A DNA stretch of 64,000 nucleotides from Adiantum capillus-veneris. Lineage: Eukaryota; Streptophyta; Polypodiopsida; Polypodiales; Pteridaceae. The first letter of the stretch is position 1, and every line of letters begins with the position of its first letter. The stretch is from contig CM043960.1 in NCBI GenBank assembly GCA_014529385.2, positions 75,053,910 through 75,117,909 on the forward strand, written 5' to 3'. A model generated the notes under the pieces. The model worked only from the letters and a program-made list of their open reading frames with translations. It searched no databases and was not told the DNA's origin. Shown here one piece after another: positions 20,307-32,030 of this stretch. The translations under genes were made by a program, and so were the position numbers.

Positions 20307-20903
20307 CTATTCCGCAAACTCATGAGCCCTTACATTCATATTTCGTGGTACATGCCATATTTGAAAGTAAGTAAAAGACTTTAACAACTTCCTCACTTTG
20401 AAAAACCAGCCCTTCATGCCTTCTTGATTTACCTTCCAGGTACCTTGAACTTGCCGCACAATTAACATTGAATCACCTTTGATTAAAAGCCTCCTTACAT
20501 GTCTTTTGACACATTCTTCCAGGCCCAAATAGAGTCTTGCATACTCAGCCTCATTATTACTCTTTACATCCACTTCTTGGCTTCCAAACCAGCACTCAAT
20601 GCCATTTTTATCCACAAATATATAACCAATAGTGCCCTTATTAATGCTCCTTTTGAAAGCCCCGTCAAAGTATAAGGTACCCTCTACATCCTGAAGCTCC
20701 GCATGCATAGTTGGGCTTGGTGCTATCTTCTTTTCCAAATCTTTCTTCAACTCACTCCTTGCAATCTCTTTAAAAGTTAGCATATCCGCCATATTTGCTC
20801 TCCCACTATCCTCCTTAGTAAAGCTCATGTCAAATTGTTGCAAGCTAAGTATCCACTTTTGCAATTTAGGACTATCCCCATGATACCTTAGTGCATGAGG
20901 CAA
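20307..20903 (-). CDS. Gypsy A second (archaeal-type) RNase H
   Basis: The minus strand encodes an additional RNase H downstream of the polymerase-linked one. Key blocks are TLYFDGAFK (first Asp), SNNEAEYARLYLGLE (Glu), IKGDSMLIVRQVQG (Asp) and NMNVRAHEFAE, where relatives usually have an Asp near RAD; here it reads RAHE. Two RNase H domains are the hallmark of Tat-lineage gypsy elements. The frame ends with TAG at 20309-20307 and continues directly into integrase. Its N-terminal boundary is the copia insertion at 20904-20908. Confidence 0.8.
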   Translation of the reverse strand: MPHALRYHGDSPKLQKWILSLQQFDMSFTKEDSGRANMADMLTFKEIARSELKKDLEKKIAPSPTMHAELQDVEGTLYFDGAFKRSINKGTIGYIFVDKNGIECWFGSQEVDVKSNNEAEYARLYLGLEECVKRHVRRLLIKGDSMLIVRQVQGTWKVNQEGMKGWFFKVRKLLKSFTYFQIWHVPRNMNVRAHEFAE

Positions 20904-20908
20904 TAAAC

Positions 20909-21230
20909 TGTTGAGATGTCGAGCTCTACACCTTGAGCTGACATCCACTACGGGTCTTGGCCGCTTATGGCATTTACTCATTGGCGCGTTAGGTGACCGA
21001 CACGGAGGATCTCTGCCAGTGATTCTACAACTGGACTACACTTATAGTGCCAACCTAGTACGCTTCTAGCGAGTTCACACTTAGTGACCGCATGTACATA
21101 TGTGCTACTTTTCAGCTTTAGAACTTAGTCATTTTGTACTCTCTTTTTTGTAAAGAAGAAGAAGAAGCTTTCCATCTCTGTGTGCTTTGTGCTTTTCTTG
21201 TGTAGATCTCTTGCATCCTCATTCTTTACA
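20909..21230 (+). repeat. Copia 5' LTR
   Basis: 322 bases, TG...CA ends, flanked on the left by TAAAC. Same length as the 3' copy at 25722-26043. Confidence 0.95.
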
Positions 21231-21244
21231 TGGTATCAGAGCCT
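21231..21244 (+). promoter_or_regulatory. Copia primer binding site (initiator tRNA-Met)
   Basis: TGGTATCAGAGCCT lies directly after the LTR end. TGGTATCAGAGC is the well-known copia site complementary to the 3' end of plant initiator tRNA-Met. Confidence 0.95.
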
Positions 21245-21508
21245 GGTGCAGGCAAGAGAGGCTAAGAGAGCAAGAGCATCACAATCCCTTCGTTCGTAAT
21301 CCACAATTTTAGGGGTTTTTCGCACAAGTTTTTGAACAGGTCTCCAAAGTGCAGTATACAGAGATTTACTGTACAAGTACAGTGGTTGTATGTACGCTTG
21401 ATTGTGGACACTCGTTGAGTGTAGAAAGCGTTACAGGTACCACGATAACAGGTTCAGCAGATTTGCAAGTTTTTGCAGATTGCAGCTATTTTGTCTTAGT
21501 GCTTCAAG

Positions 21509-22762
21509 ATGTCTGACGGTTTCAGTCAAATTCTTACTGAGAAGCTTGAGAAAAATAACTATCCTGCATGGAATTTCAGAATAACAAATTTCCTAAAAGG
21601 AAAAGGTTATTGGGACTATGTAGAAGGAGACAATGAAAAGGAACCAGAGATTCCCGAGGCAAATGCTACAGCAGAACAAAGGAAAGCTTTGAGGGACTGG
21701 CAACAAGGCCAGAGCAAAGTGATGTATTGGCTTTCTATGAGCATCACAGATGGCATGATGGGCTATCTACAGGATGCTGAAACCCCCGCCAATGCATGGA
21801 GAAACTTAGGCAGAGTGTTCGAGGTGAACACCAAGGCCAGGAAGCTTCAACTAAAGTCAGAGCTAAATCAGGTTAAGAGGAACAACCTCTCAATCAATGA
21901 TTATGCCTTGAAGATCAAGAGTATCATTGAGGCTCTTGGATCTATTAAAGTCTCAGTGGAAGACGATGACATTGTCCGTGCATGCTTGGATGGTCTAGGA
22001 GATGAGTATGTACATTTTAGGTCTTCCATGAATACAAGAGACGACATCCCCGTGTTCCAAGATTTGATTTCTATGCTTATTCTTGAGGAGAAGAACCTTG
22101 ACACATCTTCTTCTCATGGCAGAAATAATTCTGAACAGGCCTTCTATTCTAACTCCAACAGAGGTAGAGGTAGAGGTCGTGGTCGAGGCCCAAGGGGTTG
22201 CAGGGGCCAATTTCTGGAAGGTCAATCAAATCAAAACAATACAGGTGGCAGGGGAAACCAGTCTCAAGGCAAGGGGAGTCAAAGAGGTCATGGTGCAGGA
22301 TCAAGCAGGCAGCAACATACTCCAGATAGCAGAGAATGTTGGACTTGTGGTGAAAGAGGTCACATGTCACGTGACTGTCCAAAGGGAAAAGCAAGTGGAA
22401 AGAGAGAACAGGGCAACTATGCATCTACTAGCAGAGATGCAGATGACAACAAAAACGAGCGCATGTTTGTTATGCAGCATGTAATGAATACAATGACTGC
22501 AGAGAATTCCACCCAAGATGATGTTTGGTATGTGGATTCAGGTGCCTCTAATCACATGATGTCTCATGGAGAGTGGTTTAGAGATATGCGCAAACCAGAC
22601 GTGTCAGGCTATGTGCAGACAGGAGATGACACAGCTCACCCCATTGCTCATGTAGGGGACATACCTCTAAATACGAAGAGTGGGAAATCAAAGTACTTAG
22701 AAGATGTACTTCATGTCCCAAACATTACAAAGAATCTTGTTTCTGTTGGACAAATGGTTTAG
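21509..22762 (+). CDS. Copia gag and protease
   Basis: Starts MSDGFSQILTEKL at 21509. The Gag region has KNNYPAWNFRI and the usual LKSELNQVK block, then a Gly/Arg-rich stretch and the zinc knuckle CWTCGERGHMSRDC. The protease follows with WYVDSGASNHM, a canonical DSG active site, and DVLHVPNITKNLVSVGQ. It stops at TAG (22760-22762) where relatives read on into the integrase pre-domain, so this is a nonsense mutation in a single gag-pol frame. Confidence 0.92.
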   Translation: MSDGFSQILTEKLEKNNYPAWNFRITNFLKGKGYWDYVEGDNEKEPEIPEANATAEQRKALRDWQQGQSKVMYWLSMSITDGMMGYLQDAETPANAWRNLGRVFEVNTKARKLQLKSELNQVKRNNLSINDYALKIKSIIEALGSIKVSVEDDDIVRACLDGLGDEYVHFRSSMNTRDDIPVFQDLISMLILEEKNLDTSSSHGRNNSEQAFYSNSNRGRGRGRGRGPRGCRGQFLEGQSNQNNTGGRGNQSQGKGSQRGHGAGSSRQQHTPDSRECWTCGERGHMSRDCPKGKASGKREQGNYASTSRDADDNKNERMFVMQHVMNTMTAENSTQDDVWYVDSGASNHMMSHGEWFRDMRKPDVSGYVQTGDDTAHPIAHVGDIPLNTKSGKSKYLEDVLHVPNITKNLVSVGQMV

Positions 22763-23304
22763 CAGGGTTTGCAGGTTCGCTTCAATCCAAATGGTTGTTA
22801 TGTAGAAGATTTCCAGAATGGATGTAAGCTGATCACAGAGGGCAAATGTGTGGGCAGAATGTTTACGCTGAATGTAGACATGCCTGAGGTAAAAGCTGCA
22901 TTATTTGCACAAAGCACAGGTGTTGTGGCTGATGTTGACATTTGGCACAAACGCATTGGCCATGTCAATGAGCAGAGGTTGCGCAGCATGCAATCAAAAC
23001 AGATTGTAAAAGGTTTGCCCAAATTCAAGGTGGATGGTATGCATAAAGTGTGTGCAGCATGCCAGTTTGGAAAAAGCCACTTGAGGTGGTGCACACAAAT
23101 GTTTGGGGTCCAACCGATACTGCAAGTATACATGGTTGCAGGTATTATGTCTCTTTCATTGATGACCATACAAGGAAAGTATGGGTCTACTTCATGCATA
23201 ACAAAAGTGAAGTGTTTGGTCACTTTCAAGACTTCAAAGTCATGATTGAGAAGGAGACAGATATGCAAATCAAGACATTGAGGTCAGATGGAGGGGGAGA
23301 GTAA
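22763..23304 (+). pseudogene. Copia integrase N-terminal part (broken)
   Basis: Continues in frame after the TAG with the gag-pre-integrase block IWHKRIGHVNEQRL and the zinc-binding CAACQFGK. At about 23070-23075 the frame changes and sequence appears to be missing: the linker normally found before the catalytic core is absent. In the new frame the first catalytic position reads VHTNVWGP, where relatives have VHTDVWGP, so the Asp is replaced by Asn. The second Asp is present in LRSDGGGE, followed by a TAA at 23302-23304. Confidence 0.8.
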
Positions 23305-24564
23305 TTCTCCAATGATTTTTCAGATTTTTTGCGAATGCATGGTATACGCAGGCAGTTTACATGCAGATATACTCCACAACAGAATGGGGTCGCAGAAAGG
23401 AAAAACAGGCACATTGCAGAGGTTGCACGTGCATTGATGAATGAGAAGAACACGCCTCATCATTTCTGGGCTGAAGCCGTAAATACAGCTGTGTACATTT
23501 TGAACAGGACACCTACAGTTGCGGTGCATGATGTAACACCTGAGGAAAAGTTTACAGGTACAAAGCCTGATTTGGCACACTTGAAAGTTTTTGGCTGCAT
23601 AGCTTACGTGCATGTACCAGATGAGTTGCGTAGGAAATTGGATCCTAAAGCAGAGAAATGTATTCTTGTGGGATATTCCCTTGAACAAAAGGGGTACAGG
23701 TGCTACAATCCTACTACACGAGAATTACGAGTGAGCAGAGATGTAGTCTTTGATGAGATGAGCAGCTGGTACAGTAATGCACATGGCACTATTGGGGCTG
23801 ATGTAAAAGATGATGTGGTTGTACAAAATGTGAGGCCACAGTCACAGGTTTTGAGTGGACCACAAGTGTCCTCTTCTCGTGGCTTTGTTGAGAAACCATG
23901 GAATGGTAGACTACGTACGCAGGTTACTCCACCAATAGGTACAGGGAATGTATCACGAAAAGGAAAGGAAAAGGTTGATGAACCTCCCTTTATGGATGAT
24001 GCATCATCAGGTTTTTCACATGTAGACATGGATTCAAATGGTTCTGAACAAAGTCTTGATGAGGAATTTGGAATTCCGGCTGTCAGGACACCTGGTGTAA
24101 GGAAAGCACAAGAAGATGCTAGAGGGCAAAGGAGTGACCCAGGACTGTGCAGATCTAATAGAGTCAGAAATCCAGTTCAGAAATTGACTTATGATGGGTA
24201 TCTAGCGCATCACAAAGCCTACATGGCTAAGGTGATACAGGATGTGGAGCCCACATGTTTTGAGGATGCAGTTGGAAATGTGCATTGGGATGATGCAATG
24301 AATGAAGAGATGGCTGCATTGGAAGCAAACGACACATGGGAGTTGGTGCCATTGCCAAGTGGCAAGAAAGCTATTGGCTGTAAATGGGTGTATAAAACCA
24401 AGCATAAGGCTGATGGTAACATTGAGCGTCACAAGGCAAGGCTGGTCGCAAAGGGTTATGCACAGACGTATGGCATAGACTATGAGGAGACCTTTGCTCC
24501 AGTGGCAAAGATGACGACTGCCTTCTTGAATGGTGAGTTGCAAGAGGAAGTGTATATGGATTAG
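23305..24564 (+). pseudogene. Copia integrase C-terminal part and RT N-terminal part
   Basis: Contains the integrase Glu in NGVAERKNR and the tail [15 protein letters not shown] long linker follows, then RT starts with [20 protein letters not shown] and [22 protein letters not shown] runs directly into [14 protein letters not shown], so about 25 residues usually present between them are missing, including the Asp of the MDVKNAFL motif that is a catalytic residue in copia RTs. A TAG stop follows at 24562-24564. Confidence 0.85.
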
Positions 24565-25721
24565 CCACCTGGTTATGTCAATCCAGGTTACCCAGATTAT
24601 GTATGCAGACTTCTCAAAGCTTTGTATGGTTTGAAGCAGGGCTCTAGAGCATGGTATGACAGGATTGCCAAGTATCTTGTCAGTATTAGTTTTAGGAGAA
24701 CTCATGCTGATCATTCACTCTATGTACGTGAGAGTGATGTGGGGATTGTGGTCATTACCATATATGTAGATGACCTTATTATTGTTGGTGACAATGCTAT
24801 GGAGATTGACCATGTGAAGGGTCTTCTCAAACAGGAGTTTGAAATGAAAGATTTAGGCGAGTTGCGCTACTTTCTTGGCATTGAGGTGATCAGGACTCTA
24901 GAGGGTGTATGGCTATCACAGAGACAATATGATTTGGACATGTTGCCAAAGTATGGTATCGCTGATTGTAATCCAATTTCTATTCCCTTGGATGTGAATG
25001 CAAAGCTGAGTGCAGAGAAGGGTGATGTTGTTGAGGATGTCAACATGTACAGGAAGATTGTGTGTAGTCTAATCTACTTGACTATCACGAGGCCAGACTT
25101 GAGCTACACAGTAGGCTTGGAGAGTCAATTCATGCAGCTTCCAAGGAAGCCACATTTGGATGGAGTACGACGCACACTTAGCTATGTGCAAGGTACTCTT
25201 GACTACGCATTGTTCTATGCAGCAGATGCACCATTAGCATTGTATGGGTATATAGATGCAGATTGGGCAGGTAGCATTGTTGATAGGAGATCTATGAGTG
25301 GCTTCATGTTCTCTTTTGGGAGTGCTGCTGTTACTTGGAGCAGCAAAAAGCAGCCTACAATTGCTTTATCGAGCACAAAGGCCGAGTACAGAGGTGCAGC
25401 AGTTGCGGCGTGCGAGGTAGCTTGGCTACGCACATTACTTGAGGACTTGGGAGTGTAGGTGGACCAGCAGATTTTCATCCATTGTGACAACCTCAGCAGC
25501 ATGCAGTTGGCTAGGAACCCAGTGTTCCATGCCAGGACCAAACACATAGAGGTCCATTACCACTACGTTCGAGAGCGAGTGTTGGCGGGCGACATCGACT
25601 TGGTCTACGTCAGCACAGAGGAGCAGATAACGGATATCTTTACCAAGGCCCTCGGAGCTGAGAAGCTTCGACGTTTCCGGACTATGCTTGGACTCTGCGA
25701 CATGCAGAGCTCGAGGGGGAG
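24565..25721 (+). pseudogene. Copia reverse transcriptase and RNase H
   Basis: Reads CRLLKALYGLKQGSRAWYD, the catalytic IYVDDLIIVG, FEMKDLGELRYFLGIEV, then connection and RNase H with YIDADWAGS, LSSTKAEYRG and, after a TAG at 25456-25458, FIHCDNLSSMQLARNP and ARTKHIEVHYHYVRE. The YVDD box is intact. The element ends with EEQITDIFTKALG and a purine tract before the 3' LTR. Confidence 0.9.
25711..25721 (+). promoter_or_regulatory. Copia polypurine tract
   Basis: TCGAGGGGGAG directly before the 3' LTR start TGTTGAG. Confidence 0.8.
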
Positions 25722-26043
25722 TGTTGAGATGTCCAGATCTACACCTTGAGCTGGCATCCACTACGGGTCTTGGCCGCTTATGGCATTTACTCACTGGCGC
25801 ATTAGGTGACCGACACGGAGGATCTCTGCCAGTGATTCTACAGCTGGACTACACTTATAGTGCCAGCCTAGTACACTTCTAGCGAGTTCACACTTAGTGA
25901 CCGCATGTACATATGTGCTACTTTTCAGCTTTAGCACTTAGTCATTTTGTACTCTCTTTTCTGTAAAGAAGAAGAAGAAGCTTTCCATCTCTGTGTGCTT
26001 TGTGCTTGTCTTGTGTAGCTCTCTTGCATCCTCATTCTTTACA
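25722..26043 (+). repeat. Copia 3' LTR
   Basis: 322 bases, TG...CA, followed by the target duplication TAAAC at 26044-26048. Confidence 0.95.
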
Positions 26044-29000
26044 TAAACTACATGATGTTAACACCACAAAAAGCTTACAAATAAGATAAGATTTCAGCCT
26101 TTTTGTTGCATATACCAATGCCCAAACCAATTGCTCGATCTCATGCCAAGATTTTTGTGCATCATTCTTCACTTTGCTTATGTAGTAAACCGGCCTCATA
26201 TAAGATTGTTTTTTTCCTTTGTGCATCAATACTGCACCAATAGCATGCTCACCCACGCTCAAGCTCAAATAAAACATTTCATCCCAACAAGGAGGCATCA
26301 TCAAAGGTAATGTAGATAGCTTTTCCTTGACGTCCTCAAAAACTGTTTGCTCATGCTCCGTCCAAAGGAAAGGGTCTTTTTGTGTTGCTTCTTGCAAAGG
26401 GTGTACATATTCAGCAAGCATACAAAAAGACCTCGACAAGTACCTTAGCTTTTGTACAAAACTCATCAATTCCTTTGTAATTTTAGGACTCTCCATCATA
26501 AGCAAACATTCCACTTTTGTAGGATCTGGAGCTATCCCATTCTCACTTACCTCATGGCCAAGAAGTATCACTCTAGCTCTTGCAATTTTACATTTGAAAG
26601 GATTGAGTTGACCCCCATCATCATCAATCCTTTTAAACACCATATCAAGATTTTTCATGTGAAGCATTCTATCACTGTAAACACAAAAATCATCCATAAA
26701 GACTTTTACAAAGCTTCCAAGGTAAGGCCCCAATACTTTGTCCATCCAACTTTGGAAGCTCGCATAAGAATTCATCAAGCCAAAGGGAATCACCCTATAG
26801 CAAAACACTCCCCATGGGGTCAAAAAGATGGTCTTCTTTTGATCTTCATATGCAATCCCAATTTGAAAATACCCACTGAACCCATCACATACCGCATATC
26901 TCTCATGACTTGCAACAGTGTCCAAAATCTCATCCTGAAAGGGAAGGGGATAGTGATGCTGCTTTGTTGCCGCATTCAATGGATTATAGTCCACACATAT
27001 TCTCCATTTATTTCCATTTTTTGGGACTATAACCATAGGGGAAACCCATTCTGCATCATTCACAAGGTAGATAAAACCAGCTTGCAAAAGCTTACTCACC
27101 TCTATCTCCAACACCTTTCGTTGAATGGTGCCCAATCTCCTTAGCTTTTGAGCAACAGGCTTTGCACCTTCTTTAAGCTTTATTTTGTGAACAACACTCT
27201 TTTTTCCCCTCATTTGAGCATAATCTTTGGCAAACAACTTGGGATACTTATCAAACAATGCGTCATATGCTTCTCTCTCACGACTAGTCAGGTCACCTGC
27301 AAGCATATCCATTAATTCAACTTTTGGTACATTCGGCTCATGATCAGCCCCATGGTCATTTTCTGATCTCATAGCATCCCCTTTATCACAATTTTCATCA
27401 TATACATGTATCCCACAAAGATCTACATCAAGATCAAGAAGACTTTGATCATAAACCTCATCGTCAGTACATGTAGAGGATGCACTAGAAGAACTATCAC
27501 ACATGTCATAAGTGGATGGCGATAAATCTTGATGCATAGCTGGTTCATCAGAAATTTCCAGCACCTTACATGTTTTCATATCATATCTAATCCTCTTCTC
27601 TTTAGGCTTGTCCACAAAGAGGTCAATACATCCCCTGTACCAGTCCTGCGTTGACCTCATAGCAATCAACCAAGGTCTACCCAATATAACTGGATATGCC
27701 CCAAGCTTTGTAGGCATCACATGAATGTCCATGACAGCCCTTTGACCCAAAAAATTAAGCTCCAAGTCATGAATAACTCCCAAGCATTTCACTCTACTAC
27801 TATTTTCCATCTTCACACTGAACAAGGATTTGCCTGTGAGCTGCAATCCCAATTGCTGCATTGTTTCCTCTGTCATAACGCACACTTGGGCTCCACCATC
27901 CATGTACGCCTTATTCACCCTCCTTCCATGTATCCAAGCATCAACCACAGGCAAAACATCAGTAACTTTATGAAGCTGCACTACATGTGCATCGCGTGTC
28001 TTTACCTTCACCCTTCTAACACTAGCTAGTTTATGCCAGTGCCTTCTCATACTTGAGCTCAAATGCAAGAGTTGTCCATATGATATGTCGGCCCTCTTGT
28101 TCTTCAAGTCTTCTAAGAGATTGTATGCTGATTGACCCTTCCCAAGCTGAAAATCATCCATGTATATCTTCCTTCTTCTTGCCCTTACCTTTGCCTGCTT
28201 ACTACTTTCAGCCTCTTCCATAGGTGCCTTGCCTTTATTTACATCTCTCCTTGGCTTTTTCCTTGCTCTTTCCTCTTTGAAAAGGCCTTCACTGCCTGAT
28301 TTTTGTGCCCTTGTTATCTTATTTGCAAAGACATCAACCTCATCATCTTCATCTCCCTCCTCAACTGCCTCCAAAATTCCTACGTTAAATTGTGGAGGTG
28401 CTTGAGCTTGATTTTGTCCCTGTTGTTGTGCAAGTCCTTGACCTTGGAGAGGTTGCACATTTCCATTTACATTGCCTTCATTACCTATTTGTCTTTGTAT
28501 GATAGGATATATACCTCCTGGATCTCTCCTTGGTTGATTGCAATTGGGCGATATATGCCCTCTCTCCCCACAATTGTAACACATCACATTATCACCTCTA
28601 TTCCTTTGAGGCCGTTCTCCTTGAGGTCTTCTTACTTGTTTTTGGATAGCTTGCATAGCAAGGTTGAGGTTTCCTATTTGCTCTATCAATCTTTGAATGT
28701 CTTGGTGAAAGGATTCATGTCCTCTATTGTCCACTCTTGGAGCTTCTACATGGATTTCCCTTTCAACATGCATATCCAAAGGCAAAGGCTCGACCACATT
28801 ATTTGTTGATACATAACCATCCCTTTGATGTACATTCACTTCTCTTTCCCTATTTTCCATTTCATGCCTTCTCACCTTCTTTCTCCATTGCTCTCTAGCA
28901 ACCTTTACTGCCTCATTGTAGGTCCCTGGGTCCTTGAGCTCCACCTTGTCTCTAATGCTTTGATGTAAGACAACCACAAACCTATCTTTCTTCAAGAAAT

Positions 29001-29382
29001 CAGGGGGCATTTGATTCTCTTCAAGTCCCTTTATGATCTTTCTCCAACAAGCTTCAAACCTGTTTATGTGCACATTGATGTCTTCATGTTCTCCTTGTTG
29101 CAGCTTGCTTAGCTCTCTCCACAAATACTCAGGATCATCCTCCTTCTCAAAATCTTCTCTCAAGGCATGAGAAAGAAGATTCCAATATCCCTTTACATCA
29201 CCTCCAAGACTATCTTCATGCCTTTGACGTGCTTCACCTTCAAGTAGCAAACTCACCAAACGTACCTTGAATGCACCATCGTCCCTATTGCTCTTCAATG
29301 AAATCAATTCGATCCTTCGTATGAACTTGTCCACATCTTCTCCTTTCCCACCCTTGAATACTTCATACCCATCTCCCGCCAT
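26044..29382 (-). CDS. Gypsy A gag-protease-RT-RNase H open frame
   Basis: One long frame from the ATG at 29382 (MAGDGYEVFKGG) to the copia insertion at 26048; the frame carries on beyond the insertion at 20908. Gag shows FIRRIELIS, EGEARQRHEDSL and a zinc knuckle CYNCGERGHISPNC. Protease has AYMDGGAQVCVM and VILGRPWLIAM. RT has EWVSPMVIVPKNGNKWRICV, PLNAATKQHHYPLPFQ, the intact catalytic box VFMDDFCVYSD and ILLGHEVSENGI. The first RNase H begins with YMRPVYYISKVKNDAQ. More than 1,100 codons without a stop indicates a young copy apart from the insertion. Confidence 0.92.
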
Positions 29383-29458
29383 AGGCCTTGAGTTGATCTT
29401 CAAATGGATGCCAATCTGTAGATCAAAACCCTGTTAGAAGGATTCTCTTCTCCTCCGT

Positions 29459-29470
29459 GGGGGCACCAGT
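29459..29470 (-). promoter_or_regulatory. Gypsy A primer binding site (tentative)
   Basis: Minus-strand ACTGGTGCCCCC begins three bases after the 5' LTR end. Position and the TGGTGCC start fit a tRNA-derived site, but I cannot name the tRNA. Confidence 0.45.
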
Positions 29471-29473
29471 TTG

Positions 29474-30503
29474 TGTGAAGGATTGGGGGGCTGGACTCTA
29501 CAACACCTCAAACCAACACCAAGAAAAGAGGATGAAGATTATAGGTCTCTCGAGATAATATGGGCTGATCTTCTCTCACTAATTTTCTCAATTTCACACA
29601 CACTCAACCTCTACTAGCCTCGACTAGCTCCGACTAGCCTCCCTCTACACCGCTACAACTCCCACTACACTCCATTGCACTCAAAGACACCAAGGAAGCA
29701 ATAAAATCAAGGAAAAAAGTGAGAAAAAAACCATGGAAATATCTTCACTTTTGACCATAACTCAAAGAGCTTCACTTCTTTTCAAACGCCCTTCCATGTG
29801 CTAGTAGGGCTTCCATAGGCGCTCCCATATATACACATAGCTTGACCAAAACCCACTCAAATCAAGCTTAATTTGAAAATCCACAAATTTCAGCAAAAAA
29901 AATCAAAAAATTTGATGGAAAACTTGGGGGAAACCTTGCCCTTTGATATATGTACAAGCAAGGCATTGCAGCACATAGTTTACCCTCGACTAGCTGCACC
30001 ACAAGGAGCTGCACACACCATAGCCACCATACCTCAAAACAAGATGAAGAGAGGTCAATATGCAGAGCTAAGCACCCACTTTCATCAGCCCATTGAGGAG
30101 AGACACACTCTCAACTCACCACATCGGGCCCTCGACTAGCAAGACAGGCTGCTCTACTCCCAAACGCCTCTATCCCTCGCGGCAATTAGGGCTTCTTGTT
30201 GCTAGATCTTCCTCTATCAAATCCCACACTCACTCACGACCGCAAGCAGATTAAAACTCAGTTTTTGTTCATATTTTTCAAGTACTAAGTGACTCTTTCA
30301 AGTCTCAACACGTCTATGTACAAAAAGAGCAAAACTATGCACCCCGCACAACTGGCCCGCATGCGTAGAGACAGTTGGCACACACTGCCTTTGTACACTT
30401 TGTACAAGCATGCTTTATTTACATATAAGGGACCCAAAAGCATTAAGAAAGCCTTTCCAAATTCTTTGGGGTGGCTTGCATCATTCCGTAAAAACACGTC
30501 ACA
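29474..30503 (-). repeat. Gypsy A 5' LTR
   Basis: 1,030 bases, partner of 17913-18932. Followed by ACGT (30504-30507), the same four bases that precede the other LTR. Confidence 0.9.
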
Positions 30504-31200
30504 ACGTGAATACTCCATTCACTACACCCGCTGAATCTTTAGAGCTATTCCCTTCCGACGTTATATTACCTAATGGTAGAAGCCTTGTCAAAGTGCAGGA
30601 GGTTGAGTGATATATCATTGCCGCTAGGGAAAAGGAAATCAAGAGCCTACACAAGGTGGAGCAATGGAGAGAGATTAAGGAAAATGCCCCTATGTCAACA
30701 TCCATGCTAGTCGAGCAATCGAGTGCTCCTAGGTTAGCAACCACTAAGGGTCAACCCATAGAGAGCCACATTGCATCTAGTTCAAAGGACACCCCTAGCA
30801 CCTCAATCCTAGATGGAGTGTTTCCAAATGATAATTGGGAGTATGAACTACAAACAGAAACACTAACTGACCTATACACAGTCACACCTACTATCACGTG
30901 GGTTGGTTAAATGTACTCAATCCACAATTGGTGCTACTAGCATAGTGGATCAATAACACAGAGTTTGTGGTGCTATCCCTAGGGTTATTGAGCTAGAGAG
31001 GCAGAACAAAGGGATCCACATGCATCCAACGGGTCTCATGAGATTCTTGGATACAGGGAAGGCTAAGCAACCAACCTTATCACAAATGGAGACTCCCTCG
31101 ATAAGTCTGATGGTTCCTCCATATGTTGTTTCTCCAGGAGTCTTAGTACAATCTTAGACCACAAGTGATAGATTTACCTTTCCAAGTTTAGCTCATCTTT
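30504..31200 (+). pseudogene. Element 2 internal coding region after the gypsy A insertion (broken)
   Basis: Resumes the frame interrupted at 17912 (VNTPFTTPAESLELFPSDVI) and continues to about 30610, where a TGA follows QEVE. A second open piece, 30656-30910, is polar and Ser/Thr-rich with no motif. The sequence up to 31200 has stops in all frames. It belongs to element 2 by position and composition only. Confidence 0.5.
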
Positions 31201-32030
31201 CTCTTGATGACACCATGGCTACCATGCCTACCCCAGTGATGGGTATGCCAAGAAACACGTCATGGATCTCATTTGCCAAGAAACACGTCATGGATCTCAT
31301 TTGCTAGTAAAGCACCACCACATGGTAGCTCAATGCCTTCAACAATACCTACAAGTGTGTATCAATCATATGCACCTATGGTTCCTCATGCTCATGTAGC
31401 TTCTACCCTCCCATTGTTTCAAAAACTTATGCTCCACAACCACAACATCCAAGCTCTTATTTCAATGGGACCACATCTGCTAGCATTAGCATGTCACATC
31501 CCACGTCTGCTATGCCTAGGGCCACACATATCAACTTTGGGCCACCACATGGCACAACACCATACCAAAATTGGAACCCAAGGGCGGCTTATACGCCACC
31601 ACATGGCACAACACCATATCAAACTTGGAAGCCAAGGGCGGCTTATATGCGAAGCCCAATGCCAACCCCCATTCCACATGCAGTCCCAAGAGCACCTGTC
31701 CCCACCATACTTGCTCACTTAGGTGACTTGGCAACCTTTGCTCAAGCTATTGGGCAATCCATTGATGAAAATATGCGTAACACGCCGGATAGAGAGCCTA
31801 GAAGTAAGGCAGTGCAAATAGCCAAGCTCACACAAAAATTTAGTGGAAACGGGGATGTGAGAAAGCATATTGAAGTGTTTAAACAAATATGCGATTCCCT
31901 AGGAGAACACAATGACCTACATAAGAGTAATGCTTTAAGCCTGACCTTGAGTGAGAAGGCTGGGGATTGGTATAGAACCCTAAGGGGGGGAAAAAAAATT
32001 ACCCTACCCTTAGGAGACTGTTCTTGAAAG
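31200..32030 (+). pseudogene. Element 2 gag domain with proline-rich repeats (frameshifted)
   Basis: Two short tandem duplications mark this part: a 28-bp unit (31248-31275, 31276-31303) that shifts the frame, and a 54-bp unit (from 31541 and 31595) that encodes PPHGTTPYQNWNPRAAYT and a close second copy. Then comes a retrotransposon gag-type helix-rich domain with IAKLTQKFSGNGDVRKHIEV, ALSLTLSEKAGDWYRTL. The frame breaks at about 31985 in a G- and A-rich run (GGGGGGGAAAAAAAA), likely an indel in the homopolymers. Confidence 0.7.

Larger units (their letters stand above)
20909..26043 (+). mobile_element. Ty1/copia element inserted in gypsy A
   Basis: Both LTRs are 322 bases, start TGTTGAGATG and end TTCTTTACA. 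Target duplication TAAAC is exact (20904-20908 and 26044-26048). The tRNA-Met primer site directly follows the 5' LTR and a purine tract precedes the 3' LTR. Domain order gag, protease, integrase, RT, RNase H is that of copia. By eye the LTRs differ at about 12 of 322 positions. Internal stops, frame changes and two small coding deletions make it non-functional. Confidence 0.95.
17913..30503 (-). mobile_element. Gypsy A: Tat-like Ty3/gypsy element, nearly complete, split by a copia insertion
   Basis: Two LTRs of about 1.02-1.03 kb (17913-18932 and 29474-30503) begin TGTGAAGGATTGGGGG and end CACGTCACA on the plus strand, which on the element strand gives TG...CA. Between them, minus strand, are gag, protease, RT, RNase H, a second RNase H and integrase. 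A polypurine tract abuts the 3' LTR. The flanks share ACGT (17909-17912 and 30504-30507), a short target duplication. The LTRs differ by a roughly 10-bp indel and scattered substitutions, so insertion is fairly recent. A copia element (20909-26043) disrupts the RNase H region. Confidence 0.88.
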
